From KBS50 sp042434095 (lineage in GTDB: Bacteria > Actinomycetota > Actinomycetes > Mycobacteriales > Micromonosporaceae): 64,000 nt of DNA. The stretch is taken from NCBI RefSeq assembly GCF_042434095.1, contig NZ_JBHLUE010000034.1:248001-312000 (forward strand). The letters run 5' to 3'. The translations under genes were made by a program, and so were the position numbers. The notes under the pieces were generated by a model. The model made no database searches and was not told the origin of the DNA. It saw nothing but the letters and a program-made list of their open reading frames with translations. Of this stretch, positions 1 through 6,173 are shown piece after piece. Numbering within the stretch: the stretch's first letter is position 1; every line of letters starts with the position of its first letter.

Positions 1-88
1 CGACCTCGACGAGCGGGACCCCGCCCTGGTAAGTCTTGCGCACGGTTCGGAACCTTACCCACCGGCGCCCGGGCGTCGGTCCCGGCCC

Positions 89-200
89 GGGATTTCCAGC
101 CCTGGCGTCAGCTCCGGACCGGGATCCCAGCCCTGGCGTCAGCTCCGGGCCGGGATGCCCAGCCCTGGCGTCAGCTCCGGGCCGGGATGCCCAGCAGCGT
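89..200. repeat. Tandem ~32-bp repeat spanning the 3' end of the BKACE gene
   Basis: Three and a half copies of a unit of about 32 bp, each containing GGGATnCCCAGCCCTGGCG followed by TCAGCTCCGG, start near 89, 121, 152 and 184 (spacings 32, 31 and 32). Read on the minus strand, the unit is the last codons and the TGA stop of the gene at 171-1010, so the gene end and its stop have been duplicated downstream. In bases 1-88 I see no convincing gene. A short plus-strand frame ends with TAA at 30-32 and could be the tail of a gene lying before the window. Confidence 0.8.
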
Positions 201-1010
201 ACGGGCCTCGGCCGGGGTCACCGGCGGCCGCTGGGCGAGCTGGGCGAAGGCCACCGCGCGGGCCACCAGCTGCATGTTCGACTCGACCGGCCGGCCCTTG
301 GCGTACGTGACGGTGTCCTCCATGCCGACCCGCAGGTGACCGCCCGCGGACAGCGAGGCAAGGATCACCGGGATCGTGCCCCGACCGATGCCGGTGGCCG
401 AGAAGGTCGTCCCATCGGGCAGGTCCCGCACCGCCTGGCGGCACGCCACCAGCGCCTCCGCGGTGGCCGGCATGCCGCCCGGCACGCCCATCACGAAGTC
501 CACGTGCACGTGCCCGCCGGCCGGCAGGCCGTACTTGCCGAGCAGGCGCTGCAGCGCGGTCAGGTGACCAAGGTCGAAGATCTCGTACTCGGGGACCACA
601 CCGCGCTCCTGCATCCGGGTGTGCAGGCCGACGACGAACTCCCAGCGGTTGAGGAACACGTCGTCGCCGAAGTTGACCGTGCCCATCGTGCAGGAGGCCA
701 TCTCCGGCCCCGCGTCCAGCACGGCCAGCCGGGCGGCCTCCGGGTCGGTGACCGCGCCGCCGCTGGAGAGCTGCACCACCAGGTCCGTGCTCTCGCGCAG
801 CGCCGCCACCGTGTCACGGAGCCGGCCGAGGTCCAGCGTCGGCCGTGCCTCACCGTCCCGAATGTGTACGTGGATCACGGCGGCGCCCAGCGCCTCGCAC
901 TCCTTGGCGGTGCTCACCAACTCGTCCAGCGTCACCGGCAGCGCCGGCACGTCCGCCTTGGCCGACTCCGCCCCGGTCGGGGCCACCGTGATCAACGTCC
1001 CTGTCGTCAT
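171..1010 (-). CDS. BKACE family beta-keto acid cleavage enzyme (DUF849)
   Basis: A 279-residue protein of the 3-keto-5-aminohexanoate cleavage (BKACE, DUF849) family. These TIM-barrel Zn enzymes condense a beta-keto acid with acetyl-CoA to give acetoacetate and a CoA ester. Visible family marks are PTGAE near residues 11-15, the metal-binding HVHIRDG at 47-53 (His47, His49), the GTVNFGDD segment, GHVHVDFVMG and the late RVGMEDT motif. Length is normal for the family (about 270-310). The start is the ATG at 1010; no strong Shine-Dalgarno (SD) sequence is visible. The substrate cannot be told from sequence and no pathway neighbours are present. The last codons are duplicated in the downstream tandem repeat. 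Confidence 0.88.
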   Translation of the reverse strand: MTTGTLITVAPTGAESAKADVPALPVTLDELVSTAKECEALGAAVIHVHIRDGEARPTLDLGRLRDTVAALRESTDLVVQLSSGGAVTDPEAARLAVLDAGPEMASCTMGTVNFGDDVFLNRWEFVVGLHTRMQERGVVPEYEIFDLGHLTALQRLLGKYGLPAGGHVHVDFVMGVPGGMPATAEALVACRQAVRDLPDGTTFSATGIGRGTIPVILASLSAGGHLRVGMEDTVTYAKGRPVESNMQLVARAVAFAQLAQRPPVTPAEARTLLGIPARS

Positions 1011-1056
1011 GGCCGGATCGTAGCCGCCGCCCCGGCTTCACCATCAAGGCCAGATG

Positions 1057-1108
1057 TTAGGAAGGGCCCCTTCCTATACAAAAAGCGATAAGAAGGGGCC
1101 CTTCCTTC
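1057..1108. terminator. Dispersed GGGGCCC hairpin, copy 1
   Basis: Two arms related to AGGAAGGGGCCCTTCCT flank an A/T-rich loop containing TATACAAAAAGCGATAA. The arms pair over about 16 bp. The element lies 3 bp beyond the stop of ygfZ (1112) and upstream of the BKACE start, so it would end ygfZ transcription. Near-identical elements lie at 23094-23143, 34606-34655 and 35633-35684. Confidence 0.7.
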
Positions 1109-1111
1109 CGC

Positions 1112-2218
1112 TCAGTCGATGGCCGCGGCGACGGCGCCGACCAGCAGGGGGGCGTCGTCGGCGACGTTGCGCTTGACCACCGCGAGCGCGATCGGGCCCA
1201 GCTCGTAGTGCAGCGCCGCCGAGCCGACGAAGCCGACCGAGCGGCCGTCCGCGGTGACCGGCGTACCGGGCTCGGGCAGGTGGTCACCGGCCGAGCCGTC
1301 CAGATGCAGCAGCACCAGCCGGCGCGGCGGCCGGCCCAGGTTGTGCACCCGGGCCACCGTCTCCTGACCGCGGTAGCAGCCCTTGTCCAGGTGCACGGCC
1401 GGGGCCACCAGGTCGACCTCGGCCGGGATGCTGCGGTGGTCGGTGTCCAGGCCCACCCGCGGGATCCGGGCCGCCACCCGCAACGCCTCGTACGCCCACA
1501 GCCCCGCAGCGGGCACGCCGGACCCGCGGAGGGTGGCCGCCACCTCCTCGATCCGCGCGCGCGGCACCAGCAGGTCCACCCCGAGCCGGACCCGTCGGGC
1601 CCAACCGCCGCCCGGCAGCGGGCGTACGTCGTACCGGGAGGTGGGTCGGGGCGGCACGGAGCCGGCGGCGAACTTCGGACCCGGCACCTCGGCCAGGTCC
1701 GGCTCGGTCAGCCCGGACGCGCCGAGCGTGGCCGCGGCCTCGGCGGCCCGCGGGCCCACCAGGGAGAGCAGCGCCCAGTCGGCGGTGACGTCGGCCGGAT
1801 CCACCCGGGTGAAGAAGCGCATCTTGAGCAGATAGTCCAGCAGCCCGGCGGTGTCCCCCGGCTCGGTGTCCAGCCAGACGGTCGTGCCGTCCTCGGCCAC
1901 CATGGCGTGCTGCTCGATGTGCCCGTGCGGGGACAGCACGAGCAGTTCGGAACCCTGCCCGGCGGAGATGGTGGCCAGATGCTGCGAGGTGAGGGTGTGC
2001 AGCCAGCCGGCCCGCTCCTCGCCGGGCACGGCCAGCACGCCCCGGTGCGAGCGGTCCACCAGCGCCACCTCGGTGGCGGCCTGCCGCTGCTCCCGCAGCG
2101 GATCGCCGTAGTGCGCCGCCACCGACCGCACCCCGGCGGCCGCGTGCTCCGGGTCGGGCCGGTCCCGGGTGTCCTCGTCGATCGCCTCGACGGCAACCGC
2201 ACCGGGTAAATCGATCAT
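1112..2218 (-). CDS. ygfZ: YgfZ/GcvT-domain folate-binding protein
   Basis: A 368-residue COG0354 protein, related to the glycine-cleavage T protein but acting in repair or assembly of Fe-S enzymes in the cytoplasm. The diagnostic K-G-C-Y-x-G-Q-E motif is present (Lys279, Gly280, Cys281), the signature that separates YgfZ from true aminomethyltransferases. I chose the ATG at 2218 because it overlaps the fur stop as ATGA, which suggests translational coupling; an ATG 15 bases upstream is also open. The gene follows the Fur-family gene and ends just before hairpin copy 1. Co-transcription with a metalloregulator fits a role in Fe-S homeostasis, but that link is inference. Confidence 0.85.
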   Translation of the reverse strand: MIDLPGAVAVEAIDEDTRDRPDPEHAAAGVRSVAAHYGDPLREQRQAATEVALVDRSHRGVLAVPGEERAGWLHTLTSQHLATISAGQGSELLVLSPHGHIEQHAMVAEDGTTVWLDTEPGDTAGLLDYLLKMRFFTRVDPADVTADWALLSLVGPRAAEAAATLGASGLTEPDLAEVPGPKFAAGSVPPRPTSRYDVRPLPGGGWARRVRLGVDLLVPRARIEEVAATLRGSGVPAAGLWAYEALRVAARIPRVGLDTDHRSIPAEVDLVAPAVHLDKGCYRGQETVARVHNLGRPPRRLVLLHLDGSAGDHLPEPGTPVTADGRSVGFVGSAALHYELGPIALAVVKRNVADDAPLLVGAVAAAID

Positions 2219-2637
2219 GTCCGCTCCCCGCATTCGCCGCAGACGCCGAACAGCGCCACGTGCCCGATATCCACCCGGAAGCCGCGCTCGGCGCAGAGCC
2301 GGTCGGCCAGCGGGCGCAGCAGCTCCGGGTCCATGTCACCCACCCGGCCGCAGGATCGGCAGACCAGGTGGACGTGCTGGTCGTCGTCGGCCGCATGGTA
2401 AGTCGGCGAGCCGTGCGACAGGTGGGTGTGCCGGACCAGACCCAGCCGCTCCAGCAGCTCCAGGGTGCGGTAGATGGTCGTGATGTTGACCCCGGACGCC
2501 ACCTCGCGGACGGCCGCATGCACCTGTTCGGGGGTGGCGTGACCCAGGTCATGGACCGCGCGCAGCACCAGCTGGCGCTGGGCGGTCAGCCGCAGCCCAC
2601 GGGACCGCAGGAGTTCGGCGAGGTGCGTTTCCGACAC
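2215..2637 (-). CDS. Fur-family metal-responsive transcriptional regulator
   Basis: A 140-residue repressor of the ferric-uptake regulator family. The N-terminal winged helix (about residues 8-75) carries the usual R-L-T-x-Q-R and T-I-Y-R-T-L-E segments. The C-terminal dimerisation/metal domain has HVHLVCRSCG (His88, His90, Cys93, Cys96) and the structural-zinc partner C-G-E-C (Cys133, Cys136). Whether it senses iron, zinc or nickel (Fur, Zur or Nur type) cannot be decided from these residues alone. It is divergent from the aminotransferase gene across a 35-bp gap, and its stop overlaps the start of ygfZ by 4 bp. No clear operator palindrome is visible in the gap. Confidence 0.9.
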   Translation of the reverse strand: MSETHLAELLRSRGLRLTAQRQLVLRAVHDLGHATPEQVHAAVREVASGVNITTIYRTLELLERLGLVRHTHLSHGSPTYHAADDDQHVHLVCRSCGRVGDMDPELLRPLADRLCAERGFRVDIGHVALFGVCGECGERT

Positions 2638-2672
2638 CGTCCGAGCATAGTTCGCCGGTTACGATCTGCCGG

Positions 2673-3533
2673 ATGTCCGGCCTTCAGGTAGTCGCGGTGC
2701 TGGGCCGGGGCGTGGTGCCGGCCGGCGAGCCGGTGGTGCGCGCCGACGACCGGGGCCTGCTGCTCGGTGACGGGCTCTTCGAGACCATGCACGTCCGGGA
2801 CGGCCAGCCGTGGCTGGTGGCCGAGCACCTGGCCCGGCTGGCGGCCGGCGCCACGGCCCTGGAGCTGCCGCTGCCCCCGGTCGCAGAGCTGGTGGAGCTG
2901 CTGGCCACGGCCTGCGCCGGCTGGCCGCCGGGCGTCGAGGGGACGGCCCGGCTCACCTGCACCCGGGGACCCGTCGATGGCGCTCCGGCCGTGATCGCCA
3001 CGGTCACCGAGGTGCCACCGGCCGCGGTCCGCGCCCGCCGGGACGGCGTCACCGTACGCACCCTGCCGCTCGGCGTGACGGCCGCGGCCCGCCGGGACCT
3101 GCCGTGGCTGCTGGCCGGGCACAAGACCCTCTCCTGGGCGGTGAGCGCGGCCAGCCGACGGTGGGCCACCGCTAACGGCGTGGACGACGTGCTCTGGGTC
3201 TCCACCGACGGGTACGTGCTGGAGACCCCGACCGCCAGCGTGGTGTGGCTGGACGGGGACACCCTGTGCACGGTTCCGGCCGCGGCCACCGGCGTGCTGC
3301 CGGGCGTGACCGCCAGGTGGCTGCTCGGGCACGCCGGCGAGCTGGGCTGGTCCGCGGAGGAGCGGATGACCACCCCGGGCGATCTGCGGGCGACCGGCGG
3401 GGCGTGGCTCACCTCGTCCGGGCGCGGGCTCGCCGAGATCCGGCGGCTGGACGGGATCGGCCTGCCGGCGTCCCCGCACACCGGACGCCTTCGGGAGCTG
3501 CTCGGCTTCCCGGCACCCGCGCCCACCCCGTGA
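2673..3533 (+). CDS. Class IV PLP-dependent aminotransferase (aminodeoxychorismate lyase-like)
   Basis: A 286-residue fold-type IV PLP enzyme. Visible are the start-of-fold segment R-G-L-L-L-G-D-G-L-F-E-T-M and the Schiff-base lysine in GHKTLSW (Lys151), followed by the cofactor-binding ETPTASVVW region. The small size and GHKT motif fit 4-amino-4-deoxychorismate lyase (PabC, folate synthesis) better than branched-chain aminotransferase, but the two overlap and no pabA/pabB lies nearby. The start ATG is 35 bp from the divergent fur gene. The stop is 4 bp from the convergent nitrobindin-like gene. In mycobacteria a homologous aminotransferase (Rv0812) sits beside the same nitrobindin-type gene. 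Confidence 0.82.
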   Translation: MSGLQVVAVLGRGVVPAGEPVVRADDRGLLLGDGLFETMHVRDGQPWLVAEHLARLAAGATALELPLPPVAELVELLATACAGWPPGVEGTARLTCTRGPVDGAPAVIATVTEVPPAAVRARRDGVTVRTLPLGVTAAARRDLPWLLAGHKTLSWAVSAASRRWATANGVDDVLWVSTDGYVLETPTASVVWLDGDTLCTVPAAATGVLPGVTARWLLGHAGELGWSAEERMTTPGDLRATGGAWLTSSGRGLAEIRRLDGIGLPASPHTGRLRELLGFPAPAPTP

Positions 3534-3537
3534 GCCG

Positions 3538-4140
3538 TCAGCCGCCCACCCGGAGCAGCCGGGCGGACAGGTGCGGCGACAGGCCGTGGCCGACCGCCGC
3601 CATCTCCTGCGCGTAGAGAAGCGCGCCCTCGACGATCCCGAACAGCCGCTTGCCGGCCGTGACCTCCTTGGCCGTGGCGGTCCGCAGCACCGCGTCGGTG
3701 GCCACCTCCACCTGGGTGCCGGTGACCCGGCCGAGGTAGAGCTCCATCACCCCGGTGGGGCTGGTGAGCAGCACCTCCAGGTCGTCGGTGGCGCGGTCGC
3801 CGTCCAGCACCGGGCGCCACCAGCCGACCTCGCGGCCCAGCGGGCGGACCGGCTTGCTCTCGGAGTCGAGCAGCCAGGCCCGGGACCGATAGTGCAGGAA
3901 CGGCCGGCCGTCGTGGGTGATCTCGACCTCCTGCGCGTAGTCGAAATCCTCGATGGTCGGGTAGCCGCCGCGGCCACGGCCGCGCCACCGGCCGATGTAC
4001 GGCAGCAGGCCCAGCAGCGCCGGGTGCAGGTCCGGACCGACCCGGAGGTTGTACGTCTCCTCGAACGGGTACGGCTCGACCGGAGGCGCGTTGAGCCACG
4101 GCGGCTGCATCGGGTTCTCGTCCGAAGGCGTGCTGGTCAC
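3538..4140 (-). CDS. Nitrobindin-like heme-binding protein (FABP/DUF1794 family)
   Basis: A 200-residue beta-barrel protein of the THAP4/nitrobindin group, heme-binding proteins proposed to handle nitric oxide or peroxynitrite. The family signature G-x-W-x-G appears as G50-R-W52-R-G54, followed by G-Y-P-T-I-E-D-F. The C-terminal P-H-L-S-A-R-L segment places His190 where the axial heme ligand is expected. The start is the GTG at 4140, preceded by AAAGGA at good spacing; an ATG 30 bases further in is an alternative. A dispersed repeat lies just upstream (4151-4198), between it and the small membrane peptide gene. Confidence 0.85.
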   Translation of the reverse strand: MTSTPSDENPMQPPWLNAPPVEPYPFEETYNLRVGPDLHPALLGLLPYIGRWRGRGRGGYPTIEDFDYAQEVEITHDGRPFLHYRSRAWLLDSESKPVRPLGREVGWWRPVLDGDRATDDLEVLLTSPTGVMELYLGRVTGTQVEVATDAVLRTATAKEVTAGKRLFGIVEGALLYAQEMAAVGHGLSPHLSARLLRVGG

Positions 4141-4150
4141 CGGATTCCTT

Positions 4151-4198
4151 TCGTTCGCGACTGGGGCTCGCAGACCCGGCTCGCTCCTCGCGCTCACC
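4151..4198. repeat. Dispersed short repeat, copy A
   Basis: About 48 bp beginning TCGTTCGCGACTGGGGCT and ending CTCCTCGCGCTCACC. A second copy, about 85% alike with a 2-bp indel, lies inside the subtilase gene at 21644-21695. This copy is intergenic and overlaps the stop codon region of the small membrane peptide gene. Confidence 0.65.
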
Positions 4199-4298
4199 AA
4201 CGTCCCCGCGAGATCTTCACGGCCAGATAGACCAGGCCACCGGCGAGCGCGCCGAAACCCGCGACCAGCAGGCTGACGAACCCGATCTCGGTAACCAT
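4194..4298 (-). CDS. Small single-span membrane protein (34 aa)
   Basis: A short reading frame giving a 34-residue peptide: a few polar residues, one hydrophobic helix (about residues 5-28, rich in Leu, Val, Gly and Ala) and a basic tail K-I-S-R-G-R-W. The ATG at 4298 has AGGATGG about nine bases upstream; an in-frame ATG at 4307 would add three residues. The gene is divergent from the DsrE gene (start 4322) and upstream of the nitrobindin-like gene on the same strand, so both may share one transcript. I do not recognise a function. Support comes from the charge/hydrophobic pattern and location. Confidence 0.5.
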   Translation of the reverse strand: MVTEIGFVSLLVAGFGALAGGLVYLAVKISRGRW

Positions 4299-4321
4299 CG
4301 CGCCCATCCTATGCTGGCTGA

Positions 4322-4684
4322 ATGGCACGCACCCTGGTCGTCAAGGCCACCGCCGGAGCGGACGCGCCGGAGCGCTGCGCGCAGGCCTTCACCGTCGCCG
4401 CCACGGCCGTGGCCGCCGGTGTCGAGGTGTCCCTGTGGTTGACCGGCGAGTCCACCTGGTTCGCGCTGCCCGGCCGGGCGGCCGAGTTCGAGCTGCCGCA
4501 CTCGGCCCCGCTCGCCGAGCTGCTGCACGTCCTGCTGACCAGCGGGCGGGTCACCGCCTGCACCCAGTGCGCGGCCCGGCGGGGGATCACCGAGGCCGAC
4601 GTGCTGCCCGGGGTACGGATCGCGGGGGCGGCCACCTTCGTCGAGGAGGCCATGGCCGATGGCGCGCAGGCACTGGTCTACTGA
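4322..4684 (+). CDS. DsrE/DsrF-like family protein
   Basis: A 120-residue protein of the DsrE fold (sulfur-relay/peroxiredoxin-like). It opens with the beta strand T-L-V-V-K-A-T, has the typical V-S-L-W-L-T-G-E-S segment, and carries Cys80-T-Q-Cys83, in the place where active DsrE/TusD proteins keep their sulfur-carrying cysteine. A role in sulfur transfer is plausible given the sulfurtransferase cluster farther along, but that cluster is 19 kb away. The start is the ATG at 4322, 23 bp from the start of the divergent membrane peptide. The gene ends before a long perfect palindrome (4768-4807) that may terminate it. Confidence 0.78.
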   Translation: MARTLVVKATAGADAPERCAQAFTVAATAVAAGVEVSLWLTGESTWFALPGRAAEFELPHSAPLAELLHVLLTSGRVTACTQCAARRGITEADVLPGVRIAGAATFVEEAMADGAQALVY

Positions 4685-4767
4685 CCGGCGTACGGCAGGC
4701 CCGCCTCACCGCCCGAATCGGTCGAACCCCCCGAAGTTCCTCGGACGAGGCAGCCACTCCGTGAACC

Positions 4768-4807
4768 GCCATACCTGAGAGTCATGATTATGACTCTCAG
4801 GTATGGC
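4768..4807. terminator. Perfect 18-bp inverted repeat with GATT loop
   Basis: The arm GCCATACCTGAGAGTCAT (4768-4785) is an exact reverse complement of 4790-4807, with the loop GATT. It sits between the convergent DsrE gene and the membrane protein gene at 4873-5859. There is no T tract on either side. It may be a bidirectional terminator or a dispersed extragenic palindrome. Its A/T content stands out from its surroundings. Confidence 0.7.
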
Positions 4808-4872
4808 CGCCGAGGTCGATATCGGGTTCGCCAGGGTCACGAGCCGTCACCCCGGGGCCGCTGGTCGGCGAA

Positions 4873-5859
4873 TCAGCAGCCGCGGGTGGCGGAGACCCGG
4901 GTCTCGCCGTCCACGATCCGGACCAGCACGCCGAGCTGCCCGTCGCGAAAGCCGTACAGCTCGGGGGTGTCGACCACCGCGGGACCGGCGCCGGTCAGCG
5001 ATCGCAACCGGACGGCCGGGCCGCCGGGCGGGGTACCGGCCGCCGTGGCCCGGTCGGTCTCGGCCACGCCACCGTCGGGACAACCGGCGCGGACGGTGGT
5101 CACAGCCGCGGTCACCGCCGCCGGATCCGACCCCGGTAGGGCGAGCGCCGCGAAGACCCGGGACAGTTCGCCGCGTACCGGCGCCCCGGATCCCGGCGCC
5201 CCGGATCCCGGCGACCCGGCGGGCCCCGGGGCGACCGGCCCGGGACCGGCAGGTCCCGAGACGGCGGGACCCGAGACGGCAGGGCCCGAGACGGCGGGGC
5301 CCGAGATCGCCGGGTGGGGCGAGTCGGGCCGGCAGCCGGTGGCCGCGGTCAGCTCGATCACCCCCGGCGCGGTGACCCCGCCATTGATCCCGACGAACCC
5401 GCCCGCATCGGCCCTCAGCCGCGGCCCGGGCCCGTCCGGCACCGCCCGGGTGTCCGACCGGTAGGCGGCCGGCAGTCCCGTCGAGATCCGGTCGAGCAGC
5501 CCGCCCGCGTCGCCGGGCGCGGTCCGGAAGGTCACGGCCCGGGAGAGGCTCGCGCCGTCCCGGGCGACGCTCAACCGGCAGCCCCGGTCCAGCCGCGGCT
5601 CGCCGAGCTCGAGCAGCGCGTCCGGACCGGCCGCGGCCGCCAGGGCGCCGATCGCCCGGTCCACCACCGGCGCCGCCTCGGCCAGGCTACGCTGCTCCCG
5701 CACGGTCGGCGGGTCGTGCCGCACCGAGAGGTACGTGAGGCCCAGCAGCAGCATCGCCCAGGCCGCCACCACGTACGGCAGGATCCGCCGCCGCGGACGG
5801 CCCGGCGGCGGGCCGACCTGCGGACCCGGCTGCTCGGCCGGCGGCGCGTCAGTGCTCAC
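4873..5859 (-). CDS. Hypothetical single-span membrane protein with repeat linker
   Basis: A 328-residue protein of unknown function. A proline-rich N terminus (about 1-25) and an R-R-R-I basic patch precede one membrane span (about residues 28-46, I-L-P-Y-V-V-A-A-W-A-M-L), so most of the protein is outside the cell. The exported part has two similar-looking halves separated by a V-S-G-P-A repeat linker. It contains paired cysteines near R-G-C-R and T-G-C-R and ends in R-G-C. I chose the GTG at 5859; a longer frame upstream would run over the immunity gene. It follows the putative immunity gene by 62 bp on the same strand, so it may be read through from the RHS operon. Confidence 0.6.
   Translation of the reverse strand: MSTDAPPAEQPGPQVGPPPGRPRRRILPYVVAAWAMLLLGLTYLSVRHDPPTVREQRSLAEAAPVVDRAIGALAAAAGPDALLELGEPRLDRGCRLSVARDGASLSRAVTFRTAPGDAGGLLDRISTGLPAAYRSDTRAVPDGPGPRLRADAGGFVGINGGVTAPGVIELTAATGCRPDSPHPAISGPAVSGPAVSGPAVSGPAGPGPVAPGPAGSPGSGAPGSGAPVRGELSRVFAALALPGSDPAAVTAAVTTVRAGCPDGGVAETDRATAAGTPPGGPAVRLRSLTGAGPAVVDTPELYGFRDGQLGVLVRIVDGETRVSATRGC
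5255..5314. repeat. In-frame 15-bp tandem repeat (VSGPA)
   Basis: Four copies of a 15-bp unit close to CCCGAGACGGCGGGA begin at 5255, 5270, 5285 and 5300. They encode a V/I-S-G-P-A linker in the membrane protein at 4873-5859. The period is a multiple of three, so copy-number change keeps the frame. Confidence 0.8.
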
Positions 5860-5921
5860 GCCGCCAATCGTGGCATGCGCCCCCCGGCCCTGGCCCTGAG
5901 CCCTCCGTCCCGAGCCGACCG

Positions 5922-6170
5922 TCAAGAATCAATGCCGAGGTTGCGCGGCAGGTTGCGGATCCACTCCCGTTGCGCCGGATCAGCCGAGGCGGCAACACGT
6001 TCGAGAACCTCGTCGAATTCCTGACGTTCCCGATCGTCCATCTGATCGAGCTCGAAACCGGCGTTCTCCAGCGCGTTCACCGCCGAGTGGGAGTCCATGC
6101 CGACCTTGGCGGCATCCTCGAGCACCGCCACGACCGCGACGAGCGCCTTCAACAGATGATCCGCTACCAC
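5922..6170 (-). CDS. Putative immunity protein of the RHS toxin
   Basis: An 82-residue acidic, mostly helical protein with no recognised family. The GTG start lies 3 nt after the RHS stop codon, on the same strand, which is the classic place for the cognate immunity gene of a polymorphic toxin and implies translational coupling. Acidic runs such as Q-M-D-D-R-E-R-Q-E-F-D-E-V are common in inhibitors of nucleic-acid-cleaving toxins, whose active sites are basic. Like the toxin tip, the gene is less G+C rich than the RHS shaft. The assignment rests on position and character, not on recognised homology. Confidence 0.6.
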   Translation of the reverse strand: MVADHLLKALVAVVAVLEDAAKVGMDSHSAVNALENAGFELDQMDDRERQEFDEVLERVAASADPAQREWIRNLPRNLGIDS

Positions 6171-6173
6171 GGC

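Noticed and set aside
1..32. Possible tail of a plus-strand gene ending TAA at 30-32
   Set aside because: Only nine codons are visible and another frame reads through, so it cannot be called.
89..200. Possible CRISPR array from evenly spaced repeats
   Set aside because: Units abut directly with no unique spacers and no cas genes are present; it is a tandem duplication of a gene end.
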